A stretch of DNA of 6,798 nt from Hyphococcus sp. (GCA_021604605.1 BQJH01000160.1:1-6798), one strand, 5' to 3'. Positions 1 through 6,798 are shown, numbered from the stretch's first letter. Made by a program: numbers and translations. The notes: generated from the sequence alone by a model not told the origin.

Positions 1-6
1 GTTTTG

Positions 7-37
7 ACGCCGCCCGGCCATCACCGGGCGGTGTTTT
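7..37 (+). terminator. Intrinsic (rho-independent) terminator of the upstream gene
   Basis: A perfect 8-bp GC-only stem (10-17 CCGCCCGG pairing with 24-31 CCGGGCGG) closes a 6-base loop (18-23, CCATCA). Positions 7-9 and 32-34 can extend it with A-T, C-G and one G-T pair. A T run follows at once (34-37, then GCG and a second TTTT at 41-44), so the hairpin is oriented to stop + strand transcription. No T run follows it on the other strand. It most likely ends a gene lying left of the window and insulates the operon that begins with glnE. Confidence 0.85.
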
Positions 38-111
38 GCGTTTTGATTTAATTAGCCTCGCGCAGCATTTCTTTCTGGCGTTCAGGCCCGGAGCATGGTC
101 AATTTCAGTTG
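38..111 (+). promoter_or_regulatory. Leader/putative promoter region of the glnE operon
   Basis: This is the only non-coding stretch between the terminator and glnE, so a promoter for the four-gene run is expected here. The AT-richest part, 41-54, includes a TTGATT (43-48) that could serve as a -35 element. The bases 17-18 further on (CATTTC) are a poor -10 match, so no promoter is firmly identified. A GGAG at 90-93 lies 18 bases from the ATG at 112, too far for a normal ribosome-binding site. It sits directly before an ATG at 95 that opens a five-codon frame (MVNFS) ending in the TGA at 110-112, which overlaps the glnE ATG. Confidence 0.35.
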
Positions 112-3000
112 ATGGCGAAGAGTGCAAATCTGGGCGCGCAGATTCAGTTTGCGCCGCCGGCTTTTGATCCGGATGCGGCGCAGCGATTGCGTCAGGATAT
201 TGGTCCGCGTTTTGCTTCGTTGAGCCAAGATGAACAATCATTGATCGATGGCGTTGCGGGGTGCTCGCCATATCTGCGCCGCCTCATGCAGCAAAATACC
301 GATCTGGTCATACACCTATTGCAGACACCGCCGGAAGATGCGCTGGCTGAAGCCTGCGCCCTTGCTGAAAAAGCGTCCCACTTGCCAGACCAGCAATCGC
401 AAATGAAAGGCCTGCGGCAGGCAAAAAAACAAGCCGCGCTGGCCATCGCTCTTGCTGACATTGCACAAGTCTGGGACGTCATGACCGCTGCTCACGCCGT
501 GTCGCAATTTGCTGATGCTGTTGTGGAGGCGGCCCTGCAGGCTGCGATGGTGAGGGCGGGGCTTGAGCGCGGTGCGCGCGGCGTTTGCGTTTTGGCCATG
601 GGCAAGCATGGCGGTGAAGAGCTCAACTATTCCAGTGATATTGACTTGATCGTTCTGTTTGATGCGGATTTGATGACGGGCAAAGACCGGACCGAGGCGC
701 AAGCTGGCGCCGTTAAGGCCGCCCGCGAGATGGTCAATCTTCTGCAAATGCAAACCGCTGACGGGTATGTCTTTCGAACAGATTTACGCCTGCGCCCTGA
801 CCCCGGCGTTTCCGCCCTCGCGCTTTCCGTGCAGGCGGCAGAATCCTATTATGAAGCTTACGGACAGAACTGGGAACGGATGGCCTTTATCAAGGCGCGC
901 GCCTGCGCAGGTGATGTAGAGCTGGGTGAGAAATTTTTATCATCTTTGCGCCCGTTCATCTGGCGCAAGTTTCTCGATTTTGCCGCTATTGCAGATGTGC
1001 AAGCTGTAAAACGACAGATCCAATCTGCGAAAGGCGGCGCAACGATTGAGTTCGCGGGACATAACATCAAGCTCGGGCGTGGCGGGATAAGAGAAATTGA
1101 ATTTTATGCTCAAACCCAACAACTCATTTTAGGCGGCAAAGACCCGTCGCTGCGATCGCGCCAAACGATCAACGCCTTAACTGTGTTGAATGAAAAGCAA
1201 CAGATTGAGGATGCTGTTTGTTCTGATCTGATTGCCGGTTATCAATATCTGCGCCATATTGAGCACCGCTTACAGATGATTAATGATGAGCAAACCCACA
1301 ACATTCCAACGGCTGGCGTGGATATTGAACGCCTTGCCATGTTTGCAGGAGAACAGAGCGCTGATGCGCTGGGTGAAAAGCTGGGCAGCGTCCTTCGCAC
1401 TGTGCAAACTCATTATGACGAGCTTTTCAAATTAGAAGCGGAAGAGGCGACAGCCCCCGGGCCGCTTGTTTTTACCGGTGTTGAACATGACCCTTCAACT
1501 TTGGAAACCCTTCGGTCTCTTGGGTTTAACCGCCCCGAGGAAGTAAGCGAAACCATTCGTCGTTGGCATGCGGGCGCCATGCGCGCGACGCGCACGGAGC
1601 GTGCGCGATTGATCCTAACGCAATTAATGGCGCCATTGCTGGAAGCCTTATCAAAGGCGAGCAACCCTGATGATGCTTTTTTTGCCTTTGCAGATTTTCT
1701 CTCGCGGCTGCCGTCAGGCGTTCAGGTCTTTTCGTTGCTTGCCAATAATGTTGATATATTCGATACGCTGATCCGGATCATGACGATTTCCCCTTTTCTT
1801 GGGCGTGAACTCTCGCGGCGGATAAATTTTATTGAGCGGTTGGTTGAGAGCAGTCTCGCAGCGCCGCCGCCTGAAGTGTCAGATTACGAACCGCAACTTG
1901 TTACACAACTGCAAAATATTGAGGACTATGAGGCGGCGCTGAATGCGGTCAGGCGCTGGGCGGGTGAGCAGAAATTTTTAATCACGGCGCAACTTGCGAC
2001 AGGCGTGCTGACATCTGATAAAGCCGCGGCACATTTTACGGCGATAGCGCAGGCATGTATTCGCACTTTGGCGCCGGTCACGATCGCGGATATGCGCCGC
2101 ATGCATGGCGATATAGAGGGCGGGTTCATCATTGCCGGGCTTGGCCGTCTCGGCGCTGGAGAGATGACGGCGATCTCCGACATAGATTTAATCTTTATCT
2201 ATGAGGCGCCCGAAGGCAGTGTCTCTTCTGGTCAGCGATCTCTGGGGCCAGTTGAATATTACACTCGCCTTGTCAGGCGAATTGTAACAGCTTTGTCTGC
2301 TGCAACTTCTGAAGGCGCTTTATATGAAGTGGACATGCAACTGCGCCCTTCCGGCGGCGCGGGACCAGCGGCCGTCAGCTTTGGCGCCTTTGACCGATAT
2401 TACCGTGATGAAGCATGGACGTGGGAAATGATGGCGATGACGAAAGCCAAAGTTATTTTTGGCCCGTCAGAGCTTGCGAAAAAAGTTGATGATGCGATTG
2501 ATGCGATGCTTCAGCGCGAGCGGTCTTCAGATAGCGTCAAGCACGATGTTCATGAAATGCGGTTGCGCTTGCTGAAAGCTAAAAAAGCAAAATCAGTGTG
2601 GGATGTAAAAGGCGCAACAGGGGGTCTTACGGACATTGCTTTCATTGGGCAGTGTCTGGCGTTGATTGCGGCGCATGAAAATGGCCGGGCGCCAAGTTCT
2701 ACTTTGGCGCTGCTAGGCTGGCTGGCTGAGTGTGGGGCTTTGAGCGCGGAGGATGCGGATGCTCTTATAACAGCCCAAACCCTCTTTGACGCTGTCTTGC
2801 ATGCCGGGCGTGCTGCAACCGGTGGTATATTTGAGCCGAAGGGGGCTGGAGAAGCATCCGCGAATAGAATGACAGACGCCTGCGGGGTTAAGTCACTGGG
2901 CGATGCAGAGGTTTTGTTAACCCAACATCAGAAAAAAGTAGTGCATATATATGAGGCGATAATTGGACCGCTATCTGGTACAGCGGCGGGCGTCAGATGA
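112..3000 (+). CDS. glnE: Bifunctional glutamine synthetase adenylyltransferase / adenylyl-removing enzyme (GlnE)
   Basis: GlnE attaches AMP to, or phosphorolytically removes it from, a tyrosine on each glutamine synthetase (GlnA) subunit, switching the enzyme off or on under PII/glutamine control in the cytoplasm. The 962-residue length fits the family (E. coli about 946). Numbering from the ATG at 112, two nucleotidyltransferase halves are visible. The N-terminal adenylyl-removing half has GKHGGEELNYSSDIDLI with metal-binding D176 and D178, then TDLRLRP (223-229), GRGGIREIEF (322-331) and EHRLQ (384-388). The C-terminal adenylylating half has GLGRLGAGEMTAISDIDL with D690 and D692, then DMQLRPSG (741-748). 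All catalytic aspartates are present, so both activities should be intact. An oddity is that the late GGxxDIEF motif reads GGLTDIAF, with Ala at 843. The ATG at 112 is preferred; a TTG just before it (109) is the only other nearby in-frame start. No good ribosome-binding site precedes either. The gene ends in an ATGA overlap with the next one. The assignment is firm. Confidence 0.97.
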   Translation: MAKSANLGAQIQFAPPAFDPDAAQRLRQDIGPRFASLSQDEQSLIDGVAGCSPYLRRLMQQNTDLVIHLLQTPPEDALAEACALAEKASHLPDQQSQMKGLRQAKKQAALAIALADIAQVWDVMTAAHAVSQFADAVVEAALQAAMVRAGLERGARGVCVLAMGKHGGEELNYSSDIDLIVLFDADLMTGKDRTEAQAGAVKAAREMVNLLQMQTADGYVFRTDLRLRPDPGVSALALSVQAAESYYEAYGQNWERMAFIKARACAGDVELGEKFLSSLRPFIWRKFLDFAAIADVQAVKRQIQSAKGGATIEFAGHNIKLGRGGIREIEFYAQTQQLILGGKDPSLRSRQTINALTVLNEKQQIEDAVCSDLIAGYQYLRHIEHRLQMINDEQTHNIPTAGVDIERLAMFAGEQSADALGEKLGSVLRTVQTHYDELFKLEAEEATAPGPLVFTGVEHDPSTLETLRSLGFNRPEEVSETIRRWHAGAMRATRTERARLILTQLMAPLLEALSKASNPDDAFFAFADFLSRLPSGVQVFSLLANNVDIFDTLIRIMTISPFLGRELSRRINFIERLVESSLAAPPPEVSDYEPQLVTQLQNIEDYEAALNAVRRWAGEQKFLITAQLATGVLTSDKAAAHFTAIAQACIRTLAPVTIADMRRMHGDIEGGFIIAGLGRLGAGEMTAISDIDLIFIYEAPEGSVSSGQRSLGPVEYYTRLVRRIVTALSAATSEGALYEVDMQLRPSGGAGPAAVSFGAFDRYYRDEAWTWEMMAMTKAKVIFGPSELAKKVDDAIDAMLQRERSSDSVKHDVHEMRLRLLKAKKAKSVWDVKGATGGLTDIAFIGQCLALIAAHENGRAPSSTLALLGWLAECGALSAEDADALITAQTLFDAVLHAGRAATGGIFEPKGAGEASANRMTDACGVKSLGDAEVLLTQHQKKVVHIYEAIIGPLSGTAAGVR

Positions 3001-4319
3001 CTGTGTTTGATATAGCCATTATAGGGTCGGGGGAGGCAGCTTTATGTGCGGCCGGGGCGGCTGCACGGTCAGGCGCAGCAACCGCTCTGGTGCAGAGCAA
3101 GTCTGTTCGGCGGCCCAGCACAGCCTCAATTTGCAATATCCCGAATTTTGTCTGGCGTCGGCTTGATCTGCATGAGTATGGCTTCTCTCTGACGCCGGTC
3201 AGTGCGCGCATTACTCTGTTGGAAGATGGCGCTGTTGTTACGACCCATAATGGAGAGGGCGAAACAGAAAATGCCCTTGAGATAGCTAAGAGCAAAGACA
3301 GTCTGGTCTGGTCAGATTTTTTAACAGAAATCAGAGCGCTGGATGAAGCACTCGATATCAACGGCGCCGATGTCGGGCGTCAGTTGCGCCGTTCTCTTCT
3401 TTCCTGTCTGGATGGGGATGAAGACCAGCTTTCCGCTCTCGAACAACACACAATGAACGTTGTTTCTTTGCTGGATGATTTTCTGGAGGATGACGCCTTG
3501 AAGGCTCATCTGGTCGCCCATGCTTTGGCGCCTTCAGGCCTGGGCGGCGGTGAAGCAGGCACCGTTGCCGGATTGTCGGAGTTTATGAGCGAAGAGGCGT
3601 GGAGGGTGCGTGTGGAAAATGGCGCCAAGGCTGTTTTTCAAGCGCTGGAAGATGTTTGTAAAAATAGTGGTGTCACGATTTTTGATAGCGCCTTTAAAGG
3701 CGTGACAAACGGGTCGGGCAAAAGCCAACTCATTCAACTGGCCGATGGGGAAACCATAAAAACCAAGGCGATTTTATTCGCTTCGCCCGACGCGGCTTTA
3801 GCGGCTGGTTTTCGAGCGCCGCTTTCCCCTATGGCGGGGCATGGCGGCGCTCAGGCGCAGCTGCGCATTCAGCTAAAGTCTCCCATGGAGCCGCCAGAAG
3901 GGAACCGCCACGCCATTTTTCAGATTTTGGATAAAGCCTCGGATTTACAAGCAGCCAGTAACGCTGCTGTTAGTGGCCGCTTGCCGGAAAGCTTGCCCAT
4001 TGAATTTGAGTTTGCGGATAATGGCGATCTTCTGGCGCGAACCAGTTATTGCCCGCGCGCCTTCAAGGAAGAAGATGGCTGGCGGGAATGGACCGGGCAG
4101 GACCGCCAGGCGGTGACGCGGCTGATGACAAATCAGTTATCATCGCGTCTTGGTGGATTGTCCGACAATATTAAAAAAACCAGTGTCAAAATTATGGGGC
4201 CTTTATCTCTCGATACGCCGGTGAATACTGACCGTGCGGAAAATATATATATTCAGCCCAGCGCCCATAATGCTGTGGCGTCAGCAGTGCGGCTTGTCGA
4301 CAAGGTGCTTGGCATATGA
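2997..4319 (+). CDS. Divergent FAD-dependent oxidoreductase-like protein (COG1233-like, possibly a pseudoenzyme)
   Basis: A 440-residue protein that starts with a beta-strand and a dinucleotide-binding loop, FDIAIIGSGEAALCAA (GxGxxA with G10, G12, A15), typical of flavoprotein Rossmann domains. The rest resembles COG1233 (phytoene dehydrogenase-like/PYROXD2-type) only in outline: a mid-protein PSGLGGGEAGTVAGL segment (about 179-193) followed by a helix where the family has its GG-loop and helix, and a C-terminal half with RLPESLPIEFEF, a W-rich stretch and GPLSLD. Several flavin signatures are missing. The acidic residue expected at the end of the second strand is Q33, the following GG is absent, and the C-terminal GxG...G FAD-contact motif is replaced by IYIQPSAHNAVASAV (from about 417). 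No signal peptide or membrane segment is evident. It overlaps glnE and the next gene by ATGA, and a weak GGCGGG (2985-2990) precedes the start. It is probably a partner or paralogue of the following flavoprotein. Its substrate is unknown, and whether it binds FAD is uncertain. Confidence 0.7.
   Translation: MTVFDIAIIGSGEAALCAAGAAARSGAATALVQSKSVRRPSTASICNIPNFVWRRLDLHEYGFSLTPVSARITLLEDGAVVTTHNGEGETENALEIAKSKDSLVWSDFLTEIRALDEALDINGADVGRQLRRSLLSCLDGDEDQLSALEQHTMNVVSLLDDFLEDDALKAHLVAHALAPSGLGGGEAGTVAGLSEFMSEEAWRVRVENGAKAVFQALEDVCKNSGVTIFDSAFKGVTNGSGKSQLIQLADGETIKTKAILFASPDAALAAGFRAPLSPMAGHGGAQAQLRIQLKSPMEPPEGNRHAIFQILDKASDLQAASNAAVSGRLPESLPIEFEFADNGDLLARTSYCPRAFKEEDGWREWTGQDRQAVTRLMTNQLSSRLGGLSDNIKKTSVKIMGPLSLDTPVNTDRAENIYIQPSAHNAVASAVRLVDKVLGI
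4302..4307 (+). promoter_or_regulatory. Ribosome-binding site for the 4316 start
   Basis: AAGGTG lies 8 bases before the ATG at 4316, inside the 3' end of the preceding gene. It supports this start and translation through the ATGA overlap. Confidence 0.55.
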
Positions 4320-5863
4320 CGCAGGCAGATGATCAAAACCAATTTGCCGGACGGATAGAAGGCGGTATTGATGCGATCGTTGTCGGGTCTGATGCGGAAG
4401 CGCTGGCGGCTTCCGCCTATCTGGGCGGCGCCGGGCTCAAAACATTGCTGTTGTGCGATACGGTTGAGATTGGCGGTTCAATCAAGGCCGGGGAGTTTCC
4501 TTCCGGGCTTGCTTATACGGAGGGGGAACATCTCTTATCTGTTCTTGACCCTGCCATGATCGCCGATCTTGATCTTTATCGTTTCGGTTTAAAATATGCG
4601 GCGCGCCGCCTTGATACAGTTTATTTTTTTAAAGATGACGAGACGCTGCTATTGAGCGGTGATATCAGGCAGGCCGCGCAACCGCTGGAACAAGATGTCG
4701 CTCAGCCTCTGGAAACATTTTTAAAAGATTTAATGGAAGCGGCTGTTCTGTTGCGCCCGGTGTTTGAGCCGGTTCGCAATCGGTCTGGTTTCAATGAAAA
4801 ACAAAGCAGTGCGTTTGGCTCGGAAGTGACGGGCAAGCTTGATCTGTTTTCTGTCGCCAGCATTGATGATGTGCTGGACGAATATTTCCCTGACAGTGCC
4901 GTCAAAACAGCCATGCTGAGCGAGGCGGCTTTCCGTTCCGGCGCGGCGCCCCATGAAGCGTTCAGCTTTATGGGCTTTGTGAGACAAAAGGCGGGTGAGA
5001 TTTCAGGGCTGCCGGGCGCTGTTGCTTATCCGCAAGGCGGCGCCCTTGCGGTTATCACTGCGCTGCGCCGGGCGGCGCAAGCGGCGAAAGTTGATATCCG
5101 CGCCGCCACCCCGGTCTCCTCTATTTTGATTGAGCGCGATCAGGTGGCGGGTGTTGAGTTGGAAAATGGCGGGCAGTTGCGTGCGCCGCTGGTAATTGCC
5201 TCAGGCGAAGCGCGCCATGTTTTTGTGGATATGATTGGTCCGCGCAATATCGACATTGAGTTTCAGCGGTTACTCGCCAAACCGGCTCCACAGATGATGA
5301 CGGTACAGATGAAATTGGCCCTGAAAGGCGTGGCGCGAGACGAACAGACCAAGGCGCATATGCGTAAGCGGTTAGTTTTTGCGCCGCCTGCAGATAGTTT
5401 GCGGCGGGCTTTTAATGATGCGCGCGCGGGCGCCATTCCCGATACCTTTATCATAGAGGCTATTTTCCCGAATGCGCTTGATGAAGAAAGCGCGCTGGAA
5501 AACCGGCACCTTCTTTCGGTGATGGCGCATCCTTTGCCCTATGAGGCAGACCCTTCTCCTGAACGAAGGCAAGAAATTGAAACGGCGATCCTCAAAACTA
5601 TTGAGGCTTTCGCCCCGGAAGTTTGCGAGCGCATTGAAGAAAAGACGCTACTCTTACCTGGCGCCCATGCTGGCAGTACAAAATCGAAACCAGCCCTCTT
5701 ACAGCAGATCGCCCATGGGCGTCGGCTGGCGTCGGCGGGGCATGTTAGCGGACTTTATTATTGCGGTGAGGGCGCTCAAATCGGTTTCGGGCTATCCGGC
5801 GCTGCCGGGCGTATCGCCGGAAAAGCTGCCCTCCGAGATTATAAGCGGGGGACGGTTGCATGA
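4316..5863 (+). CDS. NAD(P)/FAD-dependent oxidoreductase, phytoene dehydrogenase-like family (COG1233)
   Basis: A 515-residue flavoprotein of the amine oxidase/phytoene desaturase superfamily, expected to be cytosolic. In order: an N-terminal Rossmann strand and loop (about 18-34); LLLCDTVEIGGS, where D48 is the acidic residue and G53-G54 the GG motif; the segment LAYTEGEHLLSVLDP, as in COG1233 proteins; YPQGGALAVITAL (238-250), the family's PxGG loop and helix; a strand-rich part ending IERDQVAGVELENGG; and a C-terminal FAD motif GLYYCGEGAQIGFGLSGAAG (479-498) that is well preserved. The Rossmann loop is abnormal: GSDAEA (24-29) instead of GxGxxG, so the second and third glycines are lost. 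The start is set by the ATGA overlap and an AAGGTG site. The family includes carotenoid desaturases and many oxidases of unknown substrate. No carotenoid genes are nearby, so the substrate is left open. The preceding gene is a more degenerate relative, and a GcvT-like gene follows. Confidence 0.85.
   Translation: MTQADDQNQFAGRIEGGIDAIVVGSDAEALAASAYLGGAGLKTLLLCDTVEIGGSIKAGEFPSGLAYTEGEHLLSVLDPAMIADLDLYRFGLKYAARRLDTVYFFKDDETLLLSGDIRQAAQPLEQDVAQPLETFLKDLMEAAVLLRPVFEPVRNRSGFNEKQSSAFGSEVTGKLDLFSVASIDDVLDEYFPDSAVKTAMLSEAAFRSGAAPHEAFSFMGFVRQKAGEISGLPGAVAYPQGGALAVITALRRAAQAAKVDIRAATPVSSILIERDQVAGVELENGGQLRAPLVIASGEARHVFVDMIGPRNIDIEFQRLLAKPAPQMMTVQMKLALKGVARDEQTKAHMRKRLVFAPPADSLRRAFNDARAGAIPDTFIIEAIFPNALDEESALENRHLLSVMAHPLPYEADPSPERRQEIETAILKTIEAFAPEVCERIEEKTLLLPGAHAGSTKSKPALLQQIAHGRRLASAGHVSGLYYCGEGAQIGFGLSGAAGRIAGKAALRDYKRGTVA
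5847..5852 (+). promoter_or_regulatory. Ribosome-binding site for the GcvT-like gene
   Basis: GGGGGA sits 7 bases before the ATG at 5860, within the end of the preceding coding region. It favours this start over the in-frame ATG at 5887, which has only an imperfect AGAAG upstream. Confidence 0.55.
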
Positions 5864-6798
5864 TCTTTCCTGCAGAAGATTTCACCATGGACGCGCCAAA
5901 AGCAACGCCGCTTTATGCGGCCGCGGCTGGCTCCAGCAAGGCCAATAGCTGGAGTTCTGTCAACGGATGGTCTGTTGCGCGTGTTTTTACTTCAGTGGAA
6001 AATGAATACCAAGCCGCGAAAAGTAAAGCGGCGATGGCCGATCTTGGCCCATTGGCGCGCTATGCTGTTCGCGGTGAGGAAGCGGCGCAATTTTTATCAC
6101 GCGTGACGACAGCCCCGGCGACAAGACTAGCAATTGGGGAGAGTGCGCGCGGTCTTATTCTCGATCATCAAGGCTGTGTTATCGACTTAAGCGAAGTCTC
6201 ACGATTGTCTGATGATCTGTTTTTGTTGACGACGCCGACCCCTCATGAGCGACGGCTACGGTTGGCGTCACGCGAACTGGTCGTCGATGTGGAAGACATC
6301 TCTAGCAAGATCGCAGCGCTGGGCATTTTTGGACCGCAGGCGGCAGATGTTTTAAGCGCTGCCGGTTTTAAATCCCCCGGTGATGATGTCGCGGCGTCAG
6401 GCGTCGTGCGCGGTGTGGAAACGGCAGCGCGGCCGATGCAGTTCAGTGCGTTGCCGGGTGTTGAACTTATATTTCCCGCTGCGGAAGCGCTCACGGTTTG
6501 GGAGCGTCTTATCCGGCGCAGCCATGTCGGGCCGATCGGGCTGGACGCCATGGAAGCGCTGCGGATTGAGAGCGGAGCGCCGCGTACAGGCGTTGATTTT
6601 TTACCAGCTGATAAAACCCGACCGCAAACCCGCAAAACCCCCGGTGAGATCGGCCTGCCGCATTTGGCGCCGCTTGACCGGGGCTGGTTTAATGGACGCC
6701 GGGGCTTGCGATATCTTGCCGCCCGTCCGGCCCGAACATTGATTACATTAATGATCGACAGTGAGCGATCACAACCTGGCGCCACGGTCTATTCCAAT
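5860..6798 (+). CDS. GcvT-like (aminomethyltransferase family, folate-binding) protein, 3' end outside the window
   Basis: The frame opens with the ATG of an ATGA overlap and runs 313 codons without a stop to the window edge, so the gene is incomplete on the right. The order of motifs follows the glycine-cleavage T-protein family: TPLYAAA (from about 16) and a GW...F...EYQAAKSKAAMADLG segment; RGLILDHQGCVIDLSEV (about 97-113), equivalent to the folate-site stretch before the conserved Asp; DDLFLL; LRIESGAPRTGVDF (234-247); TPGEIGLPHLAPLDRGWFNG (from 260); and the start of the C-terminal barrel (RTLITLMID). Such proteins move one-carbon units to or from tetrahydrofolate, alone or as domains of sarcosine and dimethylglycine dehydrogenases. 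The usual GGxxDD reads GCVIDL here, keeping only the first Asp (109), so it may not be an ordinary glycine-cleavage T-protein. The YgfZ-type cysteine motif is absent. Its exact role is unknown, but the context suggests it acts with the two flavoprotein-like neighbours. Confidence 0.8.
   Translation, partial: MIFPAEDFTMDAPKATPLYAAAAGSSKANSWSSVNGWSVARVFTSVENEYQAAKSKAAMADLGPLARYAVRGEEAAQFLSRVTTAPATRLAIGESARGLILDHQGCVIDLSEVSRLSDDLFLLTTPTPHERRLRLASRELVVDVEDISSKIAALGIFGPQAADVLSAAGFKSPGDDVAASGVVRGVETAARPMQFSALPGVELIFPAAEALTVWERLIRRSHVGPIGLDAMEALRIESGAPRTGVDFLPADKTRPQTRKTPGEIGLPHLAPLDRGWFNGRRGLRYLAARPARTLITLMIDSERSQPGATVYSN

Noticed and set aside
77..90. Possible sigma-54 (-24/-12) promoter before glnE
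   Set aside because: The GG at 77-78 is followed at the required spacing by CG rather than GC, and the flanking bases do not match the TGGCAC-N5-TTGC consensus.
2997..3000. The ATGA overlaps (here and at 4316 and 5860) as possible frameshifts or assembly errors splitting a fusion gene
   Set aside because: Each overlap joins a complete protein end to a plausible protein start with its own N-terminal domain, and the pattern repeats three times as in normal coupled operons.
4316..5863. Carotenoid (phytoene) desaturase
   Set aside because: The resemblance is to the broad COG1233 family only. There are no crtB/crtE/crtY-type neighbours, and the N-terminal nucleotide loop is atypical for a true CrtI.
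5541..5948. 135-codon + strand frame bridging the second oxidoreductase and the GcvT-like gene
   Set aside because: It runs out of frame through the conserved C-terminal FAD motif and the GcvT N-terminus. Its translation is basic and low in recognisable structure.
6380..6742. 120-codon + strand frame inside the GcvT-like gene
   Set aside because: It is out of frame with the motif-bearing GcvT-like reading frame and its product is Arg/Cys-rich with no family resemblance.
6243..6785. 180-codon open frame on the minus strand
   Set aside because: It lies wholly opposite the GcvT-like gene, whose protein matches family motifs along its length. The minus-strand product is Arg/Ser/Pro-rich with no recognisable domain, as expected for an antisense shadow.
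5860..6798. YgfZ-type iron-sulfur maintenance protein
   Set aside because: The K-GC-(Y/F)xGQE signature with its cysteine is missing. The corresponding region reads TPGEIGLPHLAPLD, which is GcvT-like.

Overview
The window looks like chromosomal DNA of an alphaproteobacterium with moderate GC. The clues are an alphaproteobacterial-style GlnE, uniform Ala/Gly-rich coding with a mix of GC- and AT-ending codons, and very tight packing of genes on one strand. I cannot place it to order or genus. I see no mobile element, phage gene, CRISPR array, tRNA or rRNA.

Layout, all on the + strand. (1) Bases 1-111 hold a strong intrinsic terminator for an unseen upstream gene (about 7-37), then a short leader that should carry the promoter of the operon. 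(2) 112-3000 is glnE, the two-domain glutamine synthetase adenylyltransferase/deadenylylase. (3) 2997-4319 is a divergent FAD-oxidoreductase-like protein of the phytoene dehydrogenase-like (COG1233) group. (4) 4316-5863 is a second COG1233-type FAD oxidoreductase. (5) 5860 to the window end is the 5' part (313 codons, no stop) of a GcvT-like, folate-binding aminomethyltransferase-family protein. Each of the three junctions is a 4-base ATGA stop/start overlap with no terminator or spacer, so this reads as one translationally coupled operon that continues past the right edge.

How the genes may work together: GlnE tunes glutamine synthetase activity to nitrogen status. The three genes behind it do not belong to the textbook nitrogen-regulation set. 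Two flavoprotein-like proteins followed by a GcvT-family protein recall, in parts, the flavin-plus-tetrahydrofolate logic of sarcosine and dimethylglycine dehydrogenases, but with a different flavoprotein fold family. A folate-linked oxidative demethylation or C1-transfer activity is therefore a reasonable but unproven guess. The two flavoprotein-like genes also show complementary loss of FAD-binding signatures: the first keeps the N-terminal dinucleotide motif and lost the C-terminal one, and the second does the reverse. This hints at an obligate heteromer or an enzyme/pseudoenzyme pair, and it is the most interesting observation here.
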